Origin: Adenanthera pavonina
Lineage: Eukaryota; Streptophyta; Magnoliopsida; Fabales; Fabaceae
Assembly (NCBI GenBank): GCA_026686845.1
Contig: JAIVEN010000028.1
Location: forward strand, 6,091,001 to 6,155,000
Direction of reading: 5' to 3'
DNA length: 64,000 bases
The position numbers and the translations under genes are program-made. Positions 10,881 through 24,200 of this stretch are shown here, one piece after another. Within the stretch, counting starts at the first letter, position 1. Each line of letters begins with the position of its first letter. The notes under the pieces are model-generated. The model did no database searches. It saw only the letters and a program-made list of their open reading frames with translations, and was not told where the DNA came from.

Positions 10881-13800
10881 ATGGAAACAGTAGGAGGAGG
10901 AGGAGGAGGAGATGAATCAAATCTGGAGACTTCGCTTCTGTGTTCTGCAAACCAAGACAGAAGAAGAAACCAGAACAACCTCGAAGATGCTGAAACAATC
11001 ACAGAACAACGTTGTTTGTGTTGGTTTAGATCATCAGATGATGTTGTGGAAGAAGCAAAGAGACAGATATGGCTAGCAGGGCCTCTGATAGGAGTGAGTC
11101 TGCTTCAATATAGCTTGTTGCTGATAGCTACCATGTTCGTTGGCCATCTTGGAAATCTTCCTCTTTCCGGTGCTTCCTTAGCCACCTCCTTCTCCAACGT
11201 CACTGGTTTCAGTGTCTTGGTATGTTCCTAATTCTTATTATTATTTCTCCAATTTCTGTCATCTAAATCTGAATCTCATACTTGGGTGTGAATTTAAAGT
11301 CAAATGTTAATATTGTTACTTTAAATATGTCTCATAGTTAGGGATGGGAAGTGCATTAGAGACACTGTGTGGGCAAGCCTATGGAGCCAAACAGTACCAC
11401 ATGCTGGGAATTCACACACAAAGAGCCATGCTTGTCCTTCTAGGCATCTCCATTCCCTTATCTGTAATTTTTTTCAACACCTGCAGCATCCTCACAACCT
11501 TAGGCCAGGACCGGGACATAGCAGCTGAGGCCGGAACATTCAACCGGTGGATGATTCCGAGCCTTTTCGCTTATGGCTTGCTCCAGTGCCTCAACAGGTT
11601 TCTGCAGACTCAAAACAATGTGTTTCCAATGCTTGTGAGTTCTGGAGTCACAGCTTTAGTACATGTTGTGTTTTGCTGGGCTTTTGTGTTTGGATGTGGA
11701 CTAGGAAGCAAAGGAGCAGCATTGGCAATATCAGTTTCATGTTGGGTTAATGTGGCTCTTTTGGTGATTTACATCAATGTGGCTCCAAGTTGTGCAAAGA
11801 CTTGGCATGGCTTGTCCAGACGGGCCTTTGTTGATGTTCTCAGTTTCATAAAGCTTGCAATTCCTTCGGCAATTATGATATGGTAATTTTTCGTTTTCTT
11901 TTAACTAAACATGGGTCCCATACTTTGCACGCGATTTAGAACAAAATATTTGTGAAATAAGTTGTACAATTCGTAGCTTATTAATAGTTGGGCTTTTTAG
12001 AATTTTTAATATATATATATATATATATCAATATATTAATGATTTGAATTTTAATACTCCATAGAGTTTTGAATTGTAAATTTTCTAGAGTTCAAAGAAA
12101 ATAAAAAGTAAGACTCATAGATGATTTTTTTTTATTGTATCAGTTTCGAGTATTGGTCATTCGAGATGGTTGTTCTTCTGTCAGGTTTGTTGCCAAAGCC
12201 ACAAGTAGAGACATCCGTATTATCAATAAGGTAATCTAATTATTCTTTCATTTCTATCCTGCCCAAATAATTTTCTTAACAGATTGAAACTATATATGTA
12301 TAGATAAAGTGTACAAAATTAAGTATAGTTTATTTTTCCCAACAGATTAAGTATAGTTTATAAAACTTCACAAAGAAGTGGATGTAATTATTTTGAAAAG
12401 GATAGATTAACTATGACTCCATGTGCATGTTTCTACATCTTTTGCAGCCTCAATACTAGTTGGATGGTCTACATGATCTCTGTTGGCCTTGGTGGGGCAA
12501 TAAGGTCAGTGACACATAATGCATACTTAATTACACCAATCAATGCAAGTTCAACTATGCCTTCAGTGCATTACATGAAACTTGAGAAATAAATCACACT
12601 ATTCACAATATTGAATATTGGTCAAGGTTTTTACCCAATCAGCCTGGATAACTAACTTGGCCCAATCCAATATTAGCATAAACCAAGCCAAGGCTAGAAA
12701 TATAAATTAACACAACACATTTTTTTTGCATTTACATAATCGAGGTAAGCCGTACTATATATTCATCACTTATGAATATTGTGGTTTATTATAGATTTTA
12801 CATTTGATACTTGCATGGAAGTTTGTTTTAGTTAATATATGTTGTTAATTAGTTATTGGTGATGAAATATGAATGAAGCACGAGGGTGTCAAATGAACTT
12901 GGAAGTGGGAACTCAGAAGGTGCGGTGCTGGCTGTTCAAGTGGTGATGCTAACAGTGATATGCGAGGGCACAACTGTTGCACTGATCACAATTTTGGTAA
13001 GAAATGTGTGGGGAAAGCTTTACAGCAACGACCCTCAAGTCATCAACTATGTTGCCAACATGATGCCTCTTCTTGCTCTCTCTGACTTCCTCGATGGTTT
13101 CCAATGCGTCCTTTCAGGTTCTACTTTCTCATCCATTCTTCATTTGTGTCATCATATGATGAATGTCCACTTGTTTGTGTGTGTGTGTATATATATATGT
13201 TACTGTTTGTGAAGATCTAGATTTAACTCAATTAAACTAGTTTAGATTAGTACTAGTGGTAGGAACTTTTATCCCTTACACAAGTGGTTAGGATTCAATT
13301 TTTAACCCTCATGTATGGAGCAAACTTAGTTGGGAGAAATTTAATATTTGCCTTCCGCACCCCGAGGGAAATTAGTTCCTATTACAGTAGAGAGATACCC
13401 CTAGTTACTACAAAAAGACAAAAAGAAAAGATTCAGCTCAATTAGTGATTTTAATTAGTCCAATTATGCCAAGAAAATTTTTTGTCCATTTTGATTCATT
13501 GTCTTCATCTAACTTCAAATGACATAGCATGATTTCAGATGACAAATCAAAATAGACAGTAGATATCTTTTGGATGAAATTAGACTACAAATTCACATGG
13601 CCTTTGACCAATCCTTTTGTTAATGGTTACAATGTATAGGAGCTGCGAGAGGGTGTGGGTGGCAAAATCTGTGTGCAATTATAAACCTCTGTGCTTACTA
13701 TGTTGTGGGAATTCCTTCAGCTGTCCTTTTTGCTTTCTTCCTTCATATTGGAGGCATGGTGCGTTTCCTTCTTCCTTCATACATACGAATTTTCAATCAT

Positions 13801-14362
13801 TTAAAATTATTTAAAAATTTAAAATATTTTAGTATAGATATTTTTTATTTATATTATTCCTTAACTATATATATTCCAAACTACTAAAAATTATTCGCAG
13901 GGGCTATGGATGGGAATCATATGTGGACTTACAGTTCAGGGTATAGCACTTGTTACAGTAAATGTCTGTACTGATTGGGCTCAAGAGGTAAACATATATA
14001 GTTCAATTGAATTAAATTCCTTTTTCCCCCTAGTATGACTTGTTTGAAGTATAATTCAAAATGGAATTTAATTCTATTTTACAAAGATAATCAAATTTTT
14101 CTAAAAATTATTATTTAATTGTCAGAAATTCTAGTTTGAATTATAATGTAAACAATTACATTTTTTGAATTCTACGAAACTCAAATATTAAATTCAAAAA
14201 TCAATTAATTAAAATTAAATTCATAAATAAAAACTCTAATCAGTTTTATTCCAAATATTCCTCAAGTTTATTGCCATAATTTATTTCTTAACTTTTAATT
14301 TCTTGCAGGCAAGGAAAGCAATGGATATAACTCAGAAAACTAGCGTAGTTGTGGAGCCATAG
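10881..14362 (+). CDS. MATE efflux transporter (DETOXIFICATION family), eight exons
   Basis: Exons 10881-11219, 11338-11882, 12144-12230, 12448-12504, 12879-13117, 13640-13758, 13901-13987 and 14309-14362 join through GT-AG junctions into one frame of 508 residues, the normal MATE/DTX length. Diagnostic blocks are KRQIWLAGPLIGVSLLQYS, MFVGHLGNLPLSGASLATSF, ALETLCGQAYGAKQYHMLG, RWMIPSLFAYGLLQCLNRFL, SNELGSGN and GAARGCGWQN. The protein should span the membrane twelve times and export organic compounds in exchange for protons at the plasma membrane or tonoplast. The sequence is closest in feel to the DTX1-DTX19 clade. The N-terminus has a six-glycine run from a GGA tract. The usual EWWSFE motif reads EYWSFE. 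Start: the Met at 10881 is the first ATG of the frame. No lesions seen; the substrate is unknown. Confidence 0.93.
12009..12028. repeat. (AT)n microsatellite in MATE intron 2
   Basis: About ten AT dinucleotides inside the intron between exons 2 and 3. Confidence 0.85.
13251..13412 (+). mobile_element. Candidate tRNA-derived SINE in a MATE intron
   Basis: Lies in the intron between exons 5 and 6 of the MATE gene. A box-A-like TAGTGGTAGGAAC is followed about 40 bases later by a box-B-like GGTTAGGATTCAATT, then a non-tRNA body containing ATGTATGGAG and GTTGGGAG. The layout and GC-richer body resemble plant SINEs. No poly-A tail or target duplication could be fixed, so this is tentative. Confidence 0.4.
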
Positions 14363-15103
14363 GATTTTTTTTTAATACATATATACGTTACCCAAACATG
14401 ATGCTATATTTCTGTCCTTTTTTTCATTCTTTTTTATGTTAGGAATGTATACTTATTTGATTTTACGATTTCATATGACATTAAGTTTTTCATATATTAT
14501 TTAGGATGTTTCAAATAAAATCTTGCTCCTCCTGTACATGGCATGCTCAAAATTCATTTATATCAAATCATCATTCAATTTTTTTTTTGGCCAACAATTC
14601 ATTCAATTTTGATTATACGCGAAGAATCTCTCTCTCTCTCACACACACACACATATTCTAATTTTTATGGCGACGGTTACGATAATGCAATATATTCAGG
14701 GTTCACATATATATAGAGATATATATATATAGCATAAACACTGTTAAATTATCATAATGAGTCATATTATTTTGGCCAAATAATATTACAATGATTAATA
14801 ACTAAACATGTATTTTTATAGTCACATTGTTCATATGACTTATCATTTTAAGTATTGATTATCATCACTACAGCATTTTGGTTGGTAGTATCCAAAACCG
14901 TTTCAGAAAACGTTAAAATCCGTTGCCTATAGTTGACACTTGACACAGTCATGCACAGTTTTCAGACATTGCTTCTTGACCCCTTGCAAGGACTCGGGCA
15001 ACAATTTGATACTGCTTTAGCTACGATTTCAAGTTTCAATAGTTTAGCCAATAATTTTATTGATTTATTTTTTGCTATAAAGTTTTAATTATGTTTATAA
15101 ATT
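14363..15103. other. Spacer with TC/CA microsatellite and a CACTA-like end
   Basis: Holds the MATE 3' UTR, a compound (TC)n(CA)n tract at about 14626-14653, and from 14871 a stretch starting CACTACAGCATTTTGGTTGG with CCGTTGCCTATAG near 14921-14933. The latter looks like the terminal and subterminal piece of a CACTA transposon. No gene. Confidence 0.45.
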
Positions 15104-15625
15104 ACTCCTTTTGTTCCAAAATATGTCCATTTAACATTTTAGCTCATAAATTAAGAAAATGCAATTAATATGTGAGAATTTTTTTATATATTCAAATTTT
15201 GCCCCTAATTAATGCTACATTGAACTTTTAAAGGACATGTAAAATTATAGAATAAATAAGAGTATGATGAGAAAAGCATCAATAAATATTGCATTGAACT
15301 TATAAATGGATATGTAAAATGAAACAAAATCTTTCTTATAAAATGAACATATACTCCTTCTGTTTCTTTTTATATGACATTTAAGATTTTAGCATATAGA
15401 TTAAGAAAATACAATTAAATATGTTAGAATTTATTTTAAATTTTCTAATATGCTCTTTAATAAGTAGATAGATAAGAAAGATCAATTAATGTCATTTTTT
15501 ACTTTTAAAAAGATAAATCAGGGTATAATTAGAAAAACAGAAGTTAATATTGTTTTGGAATTTAAGAAAGACAAATATATAGAAACACAAATTTTGTTCA
15601 AATGTAACAAATAAAACAGTTGGGT
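15104..15625. mobile_element. Two abutting Mariner-type MITE-like repeats
   Basis: A first unit starts TTACTCCTTTTGTTCC near 15103 and a second starts TACTCCTTCTGTTTC near 15353. Each is followed by ACATTT(A)AGATTTTAGC-like sequence and an AT-rich body. The CTCC-TTCTGTTCC edge is the usual terminus of a widespread plant MITE class. Right-hand borders are uncertain. Confidence 0.5.
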
Positions 15626-16020
15626 TATGAGTAATGTTCATAAATCTCCTTTTGCTTATGATGTGTAGCTTTACTACCCTCCATATATGTATCTCAATGG
15701 TAGTATTTCTCTAAATTTGTAGGATGCCATTAATTCTGCACCATCATTTACTCAATCTTTAAGTAGAGAATTGGCTGAGGGCTAGCAGAGCAATTGGTGG
15801 GGCAAACCCAGGTGCATTAAATCCTATGCCTTCTCAACGGAGTAATGTTCCCCTACTACGTGAAAAAGTAAGTAAGCTATGCTTGAATTTCGGTTTATGA
15901 ATTGAAGGTTGCTTATATATGTTGTGACCTAAATCCAAGGGTTACACCATATGCATTCAAATCTCATACTTATTGGATAGGTCTTGAAGCGGTTACACCA
16001 TGGTGCTCCACAGTATAGTT
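15626..16020. other. Spacer upstream of the copia element
   Basis: Mixed-composition intergenic DNA with no gene. The last five bases before the LTR (16021-16025, ACTTA) are the left target-site duplication of the retrotransposon. Confidence 0.6.
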
Positions 16021-16025
16021 ACTTA

Positions 16026-16776
16026 TGTTAGAGTATGTGTGTGTGTGTCAAAAGAGAAAGTTTAAAGTCCCACATTGCTCAAACCAATGAAGGCCTTAGT
16101 GTATATATGTTAACATGTGTTTATTGGAGAGCAAAGTGGGTCTAGAGGAGGAATTGGGGCTCGCGCGCACAACAGGCCTCCACGGATTGAAATCCATCGA
16201 TTCACCCCTACCCCGGTACGCACGAGATTATACACAGTGTTGGACATTTTTCGCCGTTGTCAGAAATTATTTTTTAGAAAATACAAAAATTTAAATAGCC
16301 TTCCAGAAAATCCATGTTTTTAAGGTTTCAGTTATGAGTTCATGGTTTCTGAATGTTGGTCGTCCGTTCCCAACCAGTATTAAAATGTTTCTAAACATTG
16401 GTTGTCCGTTTCTATCTGGTATTATTTTTTAATTTAATTAATTTCCTTTGTATGAAACCGCCCAATGTTCAAAAACGTCCTCATTAACGTCATTAAACGA
16501 GGTCCAACCTTTAGCTGCTTTTGGCACCTATAAATAGAGAGGCTCAATCAAAAGCTTAGTACATTGAGCTCATGGACATCTTCGGAGCTTTCCTCTTTCT
16601 CTCTGACTTCTTCTGAGTTTATAGTTTTTTGCTATTCTACTTGCCTGGGACTTCGCAAAAGAATTCGTTCAATCCTGGGGAGTGTCATCTTGTGGCGGAA
16701 TAACTCTTAAGGATAGTGTCTTTGTGCATGGCTTGGATTATTTTTATCCTAACAAATTTTTAATTTGCAGCTTACA
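16026..16776 (+). repeat. 5' LTR of the copia element
   Basis: Begins TGTTAGAGTATG and ends GCAGCTTACA, 751 bp. It matches the split 3' LTR along its length. It carries a good TATA box, TATAAATA, at 16529-16536 after a GC-richer stretch, the likely promoter of the element. Confidence 0.92.
16529..16536 (+). promoter_or_regulatory. TATA box of the copia LTR
   Basis: TATAAATA inside the 5' LTR. The 3' LTR has the weakened form TCTAAATA at the corresponding place, so only the 5' copy keeps the consensus. Confidence 0.6.
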
Positions 16777-16799
16777 ATCCTGAGAGTTATGGAGCCATA

Positions 16800-17874
16800 A
16801 CAAAACAACGTTGCTATTTCTGATGGTTCTGCCGGTGTTGGTGTGAGTGGTGCGTCCTTCATTTTGCTAGCACTACCTCAGATGCCACTATATAGGCCAC
16901 CACCAAATGTTTCAACAATTGAAGTCTTTGATGGGAAAAATTTTAGAAGGTGGCAAGAACATGTCTACTTTGTTCTTGACATGCATGGAGTTGTTGTTGC
17001 ACTCACTCAGTCCGAACCTTCATCAGATGCTGACCAAAGTCAAAGGACTGCTTGGGATTATACCAACAAGGTATGCCGGAATACCATAATTAAAACCTTG
17101 TCTAAGGATCTCTTCGATGTGTACTATGTGTACGAGAAAGCTAGCAAAATTTGGGAGTCACTAATTGCAAAATATACTGCTGAGAATGTTGGGAAGCAAA
17201 AGTTTGTTCTTGGAAATTACTATAGATGGGAGATGACCGATGACAAGGATATAAAGCTGTAAATTAACGAGTACCACAAGCTGCTAGAGGAGTTGCATAC
17301 TGAAAAAATCAACCTACCTAATGAGTTTGTTACTGAAGTTCTGATCGAGAAACTACTAGAATCATGGAAAGATTACAAGTAACAATTGAAACATAAACAA
17401 AAATAACTATCACTGTCAAACATGATCACTCACATCATAATTGAGGACACCAACTGAAAGGAGATGCAAGCTGCAAAAGGCAAGGAGATAACCTCAAAGG
17501 CAAATCTAGTGGAGACAAAGCAGCATAGCAAGAGGTATGACTTTAAAACAAAACCTGACTACAAGCCCAAAAGTTCTAACCCGAAGTTCAAAAAGAAAGG
17601 TAGTTGCTTTATTTGTGGAAAACCAAACCACCATGTTGCTCAATGCAGGAAGAGGGTTAGAAATGACAATCCTTCTAGGGCCAATCTGGTTCAAGGAGAT
17701 GAAGAAGATGAAATCATTGCAGCGGTCGTTTCTCAAGCTCTCTTAGTGTCCAATGTGAAGAAATGGGTGGTAGACTCTGGGGCTACTAAGCACATTTGTG
17801 CAAATCGTGAGATGCTTGCCTTCTATAGTCTTACCAAGGAAGGAGAAGATCATGTTTATCTTGCTGCTTGCTGA
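16800..17874 (+). pseudogene. Copia gag and aspartic protease, broken
   Basis: The gag part carries the copia-type gag domain (UBN2-like: FDGKNFRRWQEHV, then WESLIAKYTAENVGKQKF). Stop codons interrupt it at about 17260, 17380, 17404 and 17455. A zinc knuckle CX2CX4HX4C (CFICGKPNHHVAQC, near 17614-17655) and the protease motif WVVDSGATKHICA (near 17764-17803) follow in an open stretch from 17464 to 17874. A stop after YLAAC cuts the protease. Only the family can be assigned; no product is expected. Confidence 0.88.
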
Positions 17875-17938
17875 TTCCTGAACTGTAAAAATTTTAGGAA
17901 AAGGAAAGGTTGAACTAAAGCTCACATATGGAAAGACT

Positions 17939-18814
17939 TTGTCACTCAATGATGTTCTTCATATGCCTAATGTTAGAGCTAATTTAATTTCTGTAGCTCT
18001 ATTGAGCAAAGTTGGGGTTAAGATATCATTCAAATCTGATAAGATCGTAATGACAAAGAATAATGTGTTTGTTGGTAAGGGTTATTGTACTCAGGGGCTG
18101 TCTGTACTCAATATTGCTGATATGAATGAAAATGCATCATCTTCTGCTTACTTGCCTGTCTTTATGATTCGTTCTTTTAATATATGGCATACTCGATTAG
18201 GACACATTAGTACGTCATATTTAAAGAAAATGCAAAAACTTGGTTTAATTTCTGAATTCAACACAAAATTTCTAAATAAATGTGAAATTTGTGCAGAAGT
18301 TAAGTTAACCAAAAAATCTCATTTTTTTATACAAAGAAAAACTGAATTACTTAGCTTAATACATACTGATTTCGGTGATTTGAAACAAACTATGACAAGA
18401 GGTGGCAAAAAGTATTTTGTAACTTTTATTGATGATCTTTCAAGACATACTAAAGTATATTTATTGAGAAATAAAGATGAAACTTTTGATAAATTTCTTT
18501 TATACAAAGCTGAGGTAGAAAATCAATTAAATAAAAAGATTAAAAGAGTTAGGTCGGATAGAGGAGGAGAATTTATTTTATTTAATAATTTTTATGAAAA
18601 GGAAGGAATAATTTACGAAGTAACCACTCCATACTCACCTGAGTCAAATGGAGTAGTAAAAAGGAAAAATAGAACTTTAAAAGAAATGATGAATGCTATG
18701 CTTGTAAGTTATTCTACATCAAATAATTTATGGGGTGAAACGTTGTTATCTGCATGTTTTTTACAAAATAAAATACCTTATAAGAAAATAAATAAGACAT
18801 CTTATCAGTTATAG
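17939..18814 (+). pseudogene. Copia integrase, catalytic residue lost
   Basis: A 291-codon open segment. It contains the HHCC zinc-binding part (H-X4-H in WHTRLGHIS, CX2C in CEICAEVK) and the catalytic core with the first two acidic residues (HTDFG and VRSDRGGEF). The third acidic residue, normally a Glu just after PYSPxSNG in the family, is replaced by Lys (NGVVKRKNRTL). The frame ends at a stop after KTSYQL. Codons here are markedly more AT-rich than in gag. Confidence 0.9.
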
Positions 18815-19045
18815 AAAGGATATACACCAAATTTAAAATATTTGAAAGTGTGAGGGTGTCTTGTAAAAGTTTTATTGCATGATCTTAAGAAGAGAAAAAT
18901 TGGTTCTAAAACTTCTGACTGCGTGTTTATTGAATATGCTGAACATAGTGCATCTTATAGATTTCTGGTTTTAAAAAATGAAGTTCTTAATTAAAATACT
19001 ATTATTGAAACTAAAGATGTAGAGATTTTTTAGTATATTTTTCCA

Positions 19046-20426
19046 TTGAAAGTTCAACATATTTCTCAAACTACAGAAAATTCTCCTTCTTTATCTAAAC
19101 AAAATGAAAGTGAAAATGTTCTTGAAAATTTGAGGAGAAGCAAAAGACAAAGGAAAGAAACTTCTTTTGAAAATGATTTTTATACTTATATATTACAAGA
19201 TGAACCATCAAATTTTCTGAAGCGGTTTTATCTTCCGATGCTCATCTTTAGAAAGAAGTAATTAAAGCTGAAATAAATTCACTAAATCAAAACAAAACTT
19301 GGGTTTTGGTGGACTTACCTCTAGGAGCAAAACCTATTGGCTACAAATGGCATTTTAAAAAGAAATATAAAGCGAGGCTAGTAATCGAAGGATTTACTCA
19401 AAAATAAAATATTGATTATTTTGATACCTTTTTTCTAGTAACGAGAATTTCCTCTATCAGAATTCTGATTGCTTTAGTTTCGGTCTACAAGCTTTTTATT
19501 CATCAAATGGATATTAAAACAACTTTCTTAAATAGTAATTTAGAAGAAGAAATTTATATGGTACAACCTGAAGGGTGTGTTGTTGCTGGACAAGAAAACA
19601 AAGTTTGTAAACTTGTTAAATCATTGTATGAATTAAAACATGCACCTAAACAATGGTATGAAAATTTTGATCAAGTCTTAACGAGTGATTGTTTTTCTAT
19701 TGTTGAAGTAGAAAGATGTGTTTATACAAAAATTGTGAATGATGGTTGTGTGGTTATTTATTTATATATTGATGATATGTTCATTTTTTATACAAGCATG
19801 AATATTGTGATTAAAACTAAAAGGTTTCTTTCTTCAAAATTTGATATGAAGGATATGGGTGAAGTAAAGGTGATATTAGGTGTTAAGATCATAAGGAGTG
19901 GATATGACATTTTACTATCTCAAGAACATTATGTTGAAAAAAATTCTTAAAAAATTTGAATTCTTTAAAAAAATTACCTGTGAACACTCCTTATGATGCT
20001 AGTATCAAATTAGTTAAAAATAAAGGTGATCTAGTAGCTCAATCTACATATGCACAGATTATTGGAGGTCTGTTGCATTTAATGAATTACACCTGACCTA
20101 ATATAGCATATGATGTGTGTAGATTGAGTAGATATACTCACTGTCCAAGTAGTGAATATTGGTTAGTTTTGGACAGATTAATGAGTTATCTGAGAGGTAC
20201 CATGAATTATGTTATATTTTATAATGGATTTCGCGTTGTATTGAAAGGATATAGTGATGCTAATTGGATCTTAGATTCAGAAGAGACTAAATTCACTAGT
20301 GGCTATGTATTCACTTTGGGTGGTGGTACAGTAACTTGGAAATCAATTCAACAAAATATTATAGCAAGATCCACCATGGATTTAGAGTTCATTGCTCAGG
20401 AGCTGGCTAGTAATGAGGTTGGATAG
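19046..20426 (+). pseudogene. Copia reverse transcriptase and RNase H, broken
   Basis: Reverse transcriptase signatures run from KTWVLVDLPLGAKPIGYKW (near 19300) through HQMDIKTTFLN and LYELKHAPKQWYE to the catalytic YIDDM (near 19768-19782). RNase H follows with YSDANW, TSGYVFTLGGG and IARSTMDLEFIA. Stops occur at 19259-19261 and about 19405, 19948 and 20093, and the reading frame shifts several times. After 20426 the similarity fades into the 3' untranslated part of the element up to the 3' LTR at 21266. Confidence 0.9.
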
Positions 20427-21265
20427 TTGAAAAGCTTCTTGGCAAATATTCCATTAGGTGAAAAACCATATCATTAGTGTCATTACATTGTAATAGTCAA
20501 TCAACAATAGCTGTTGCCAAAAATAAGACCTACAATAACAAAAGTAGGCACATTCGTTTGAGACATAATATTATAAGACAGCTATTAAAAAATAGAGTTA
20601 TATCGATCGATTTTATAATGTCATAATTAAATCTGGAAGACCCCCTAACCAAACTACTAGGGAAGAAACAAATTTTGGAAACATCAAGGGGAATAGAACT
20701 TAGGCCAATTTGAAAATTAACAGTGATGGTAAGCCAACCTCTGTAATTGGTGATCCCATAAAGGAGGTTCATATGAGTAAAAATAAGTTATTTGTTAATT
20801 CTGCTAGCACTTTATTATTTTTGTCCTTTCCTATGATATGAGAAAAGTGCTAGGATGCATTATTGGCGAGGTTGGGTAAAAGCTCTTAATGATTTCATAT
20901 TCCTTATGGATGGCGTATTTATTGTAGATACACTTGATGGAATGAATGTGGAATGTGGCCACTTCTATGAAATTGTGGCGAAATCTCTAGAGTATTCATT
21001 AAAACCAGGCGCGAGTACGGCAATCTAAAGCACAAAACTACGATAACAGTGAAAATTGTAGGGGGTATAAACTGACTATTAAAGCCTCTAGTATACAATA
21101 AAGAATTGTTGATTCATAGAAGCTATAAGTTTCACTGACAATTCTGTGTACTAAGTTTTATTGATCCAGGTTTGATTCATAGTCCAAAAGACACCAAATT
21201 TAAAATGTTTATACTCATGATTGTAAATCAGACAAAAGGGATCTTTTGACACACATGTACGGGAT

Positions 21266-24200
21266 TGTTGGAGTATGTGTGTATGTGTGTCAAAAGAGAA
21301 AGTTTAAAGTCCCACATTGCTCAAACCAATGAAGGTCTTAGTGTATATATATTAACATGTGTTTATTGAAGAGCAAAGTGGGTCTAGAGGAAGAAGTGGG
21401 TTCACACACACAATAATGAACCTCCACTGTAATATTCTGAAATTTTTATGGATATTCAAAACTCAATATTTTGAAATTTATAAAGAATTTACAAAAATAT
21501 GTGTATATTATTTGGCATGAAATAGGATGAAGAGGTCAATTATTTTAGTTAAAAGGAAAAAAATAATAATTTTACTCTTGAAAAAAAAAGAAAAAAAAGG
21601 TAAAGAAAAAAAATAAAAAATTTAAGTCGGTGGACGCAGAAACGACTGAAGGAAAGTTTATAAATTTTGAGGCAAATTATACCTGATGATCCGAAAGTTT
21701 TAAAAATTATAAATTGATCTCAAGTCAAGGGCATTTTTATAAATATGAAAAATTATAGTCAAAATAAAGCTCTCAATGAGTTAGACCCAATGAAATATAG
21801 TATGGAATTTATTAAGGTTAAAATTATATTTATTTGGTGATTATGATTTAATATTAATATTTTACCCAATAAAAGTCAGTTTAGACTACAGGAAAAGACA
21901 GTATTGATCCAAAGACAATGATTGGACCTTGCTAAAATATATTTTGGGTCTAGATAATGATTTTGGACCAAAAGTAATAGTTGGATAATTCTGTACTAAT
22001 TTAATGACAATTTTGGCAAAAATACTCAATCGGTACGGGTAAATTTAATCGGTAAAGGGTATTTTGGTCCATAAATATTATTTAGGTAATTTTTGGCCAG
22101 AAAGGGGATGAAAAATGTATGATTTCTGAATGGGACATGGAGGGAATTGTTGGAAAAGCTTTTTAAAAGAAAAGTAAATGAAAATAGATATAAAAGTTAA
22201 TTAAGTTATTATATGACATAATTATCATTATAAAACACACCATTTCATCTTCCCCATGAAAAAGAGAAGCTGGTTTGGTTCAGTGGAGAAAAGAGCTTGG
22301 TAGGCGTGAGAGAGAGAGAGAGCAAAAGGAAGAAGAGAAAATTACAAGATTTGTCCCAAAACTTCAAGGTATTATCTTACAACCCCTTTCTTGTGTCTCC
22401 TAGCAATTTTGAGGTATTTTAATGGTTATTTTCTCTCTATTTTCTTGCTGAAAGTTTCTACCTAGAGAGAGAGTAGAGAGAGAAAATGAAGGTATGGAAA
22501 AACTAAGCCATGAAAAGGGTTGTATAGGCCATAAGATGCAAGAATATATCATTGGATTACAAATTAATAGGTTAGTTATTTTTTTTATAATTTATGATAA
22601 TTTTCTGCCCAATTAGGGTTCATTATAGGAAGGGAATTTCAAATTTTTAACCTCAAAAATGGATTCCTTGGGCCCAAAATAGGTTAGAACAAGTATGTTG
22701 TATAAGAAATGCATGATGGATAACAAAGTGCAAATTTTAGTTCAAGTGAGCCCTTTGTAAATGAAATTGGATAATTAGTGGTTAATGGCATTATTTGATA
22801 TTAAAAGGAGTGTTAAAAGATCAAGGAAAGGGTTTGCAAAGTTTGGAGACTATTAGAAAGCTCAAAGGTAGTTAATTCACCTATCTATGCTTATGTATTA
22901 TCATTGATGTTGCTTGGTTTGAATGATGTATTTAATGTTTGGAATGTTGTCTTATGATGATTTGGCATTGTTGGTTGGACTGTTTGAAGGGTAATGTGAC
23001 CCTGGATATGTCCAAATACAAGGGAAAATGCTGCCCAAATTTTTATAAAATGGTTATGCCAAAATGATTTGATTGCATACTTAATGTGTTTTGAGATGAA
23101 TATTTGCAATATATATGATAATATGTGTGCATGATGGTAGTTACTACTGAGATTCTATGAATCTCACCCCTTTCCAAATGTCTAACCAATTTTAGGTTCA
23201 AGTTATGGCAAGAGTACCCAAGAAAGGAAAGGCAAGGAGAAGCAAAGTAATATTCAAGATAATGATACTTAGATTGATACTATTATATGAGAGGTTATGT
23301 AAAACCTTATGGGACAGGATTATGCTATGCTTCCATGTTAATATGTTCCTCTAAGTTCTTATGGAGTATCATGTAAGATAAAGGCAAGTTATGGCTATTT
23401 ATGTATATATGAGTGTGTATTTTGGAAAGTTGGGAGAATGCAAGAGACTTTTCTGAATATGGTTGGAAATTCGAAGTACTGTACATACCTTGATATGTTC
23501 AATGTATGAGTGTTTTACATGTATGAAAACTAGACATGTGTAGCTTTCCATAGACACAAAGATCACTCAATTTGGAGTTGTGTATGATTTATGGTGATTT
23601 TTCAAAGTTATGGTCAAAATCAGAAATTTTCAAAAATAATCATTGCTACAGTGCATATAATACGAATTTACTGTATAAGTTGGCCAAGTAATTTCCCAGT
23701 TCAACATTTTTTCCATGTATAGAATCTTTTAAGCTATATTTAGAGACTTGAACCATATCAATATGATTTTTCTTGATTTAGTTATGAATTATCAAAGTTT
23801 ACCGGGTAAAAAGAAGTTAACCAAGGGAATGGTACCCTAAATGAAATAAATTGATTTAAGTTGTTTTATGTAATCAAGTCTCTAATCAAGTAATAATGGA
23901 CTTAAATATAGTTTAATACATGGAAAATGAGTGTAAGTATGAGGTGTTACATCCACAGTTTACATCAATTGATTCCCCCCTCCCGTGCGTGCAAGATTAT
24001 ACATGATGTTGGATACTTTTTGCCGTTGTTAGAAATTATTTTTTAGAAAATACAAAAATTTAAATTGCCTTCCAGAAAATCTATGTTTTTAAGGCTTCAG
24101 TTATGAGTTCATGGTTGCTGAACGTTGGTCGTCCATTCCTAGCTGGTATTAAAATGTTTCTGAGCATTTCTAAACGTTGGTCATCCGTTCCTATCCAATA

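Noticed and set aside
21428..23951. Complete retrotransposon nested in the copia LTR
   Set aside because: No LTR pair and no coding domains; TG...CA ends with a single unit between duplications fit a solo LTR.
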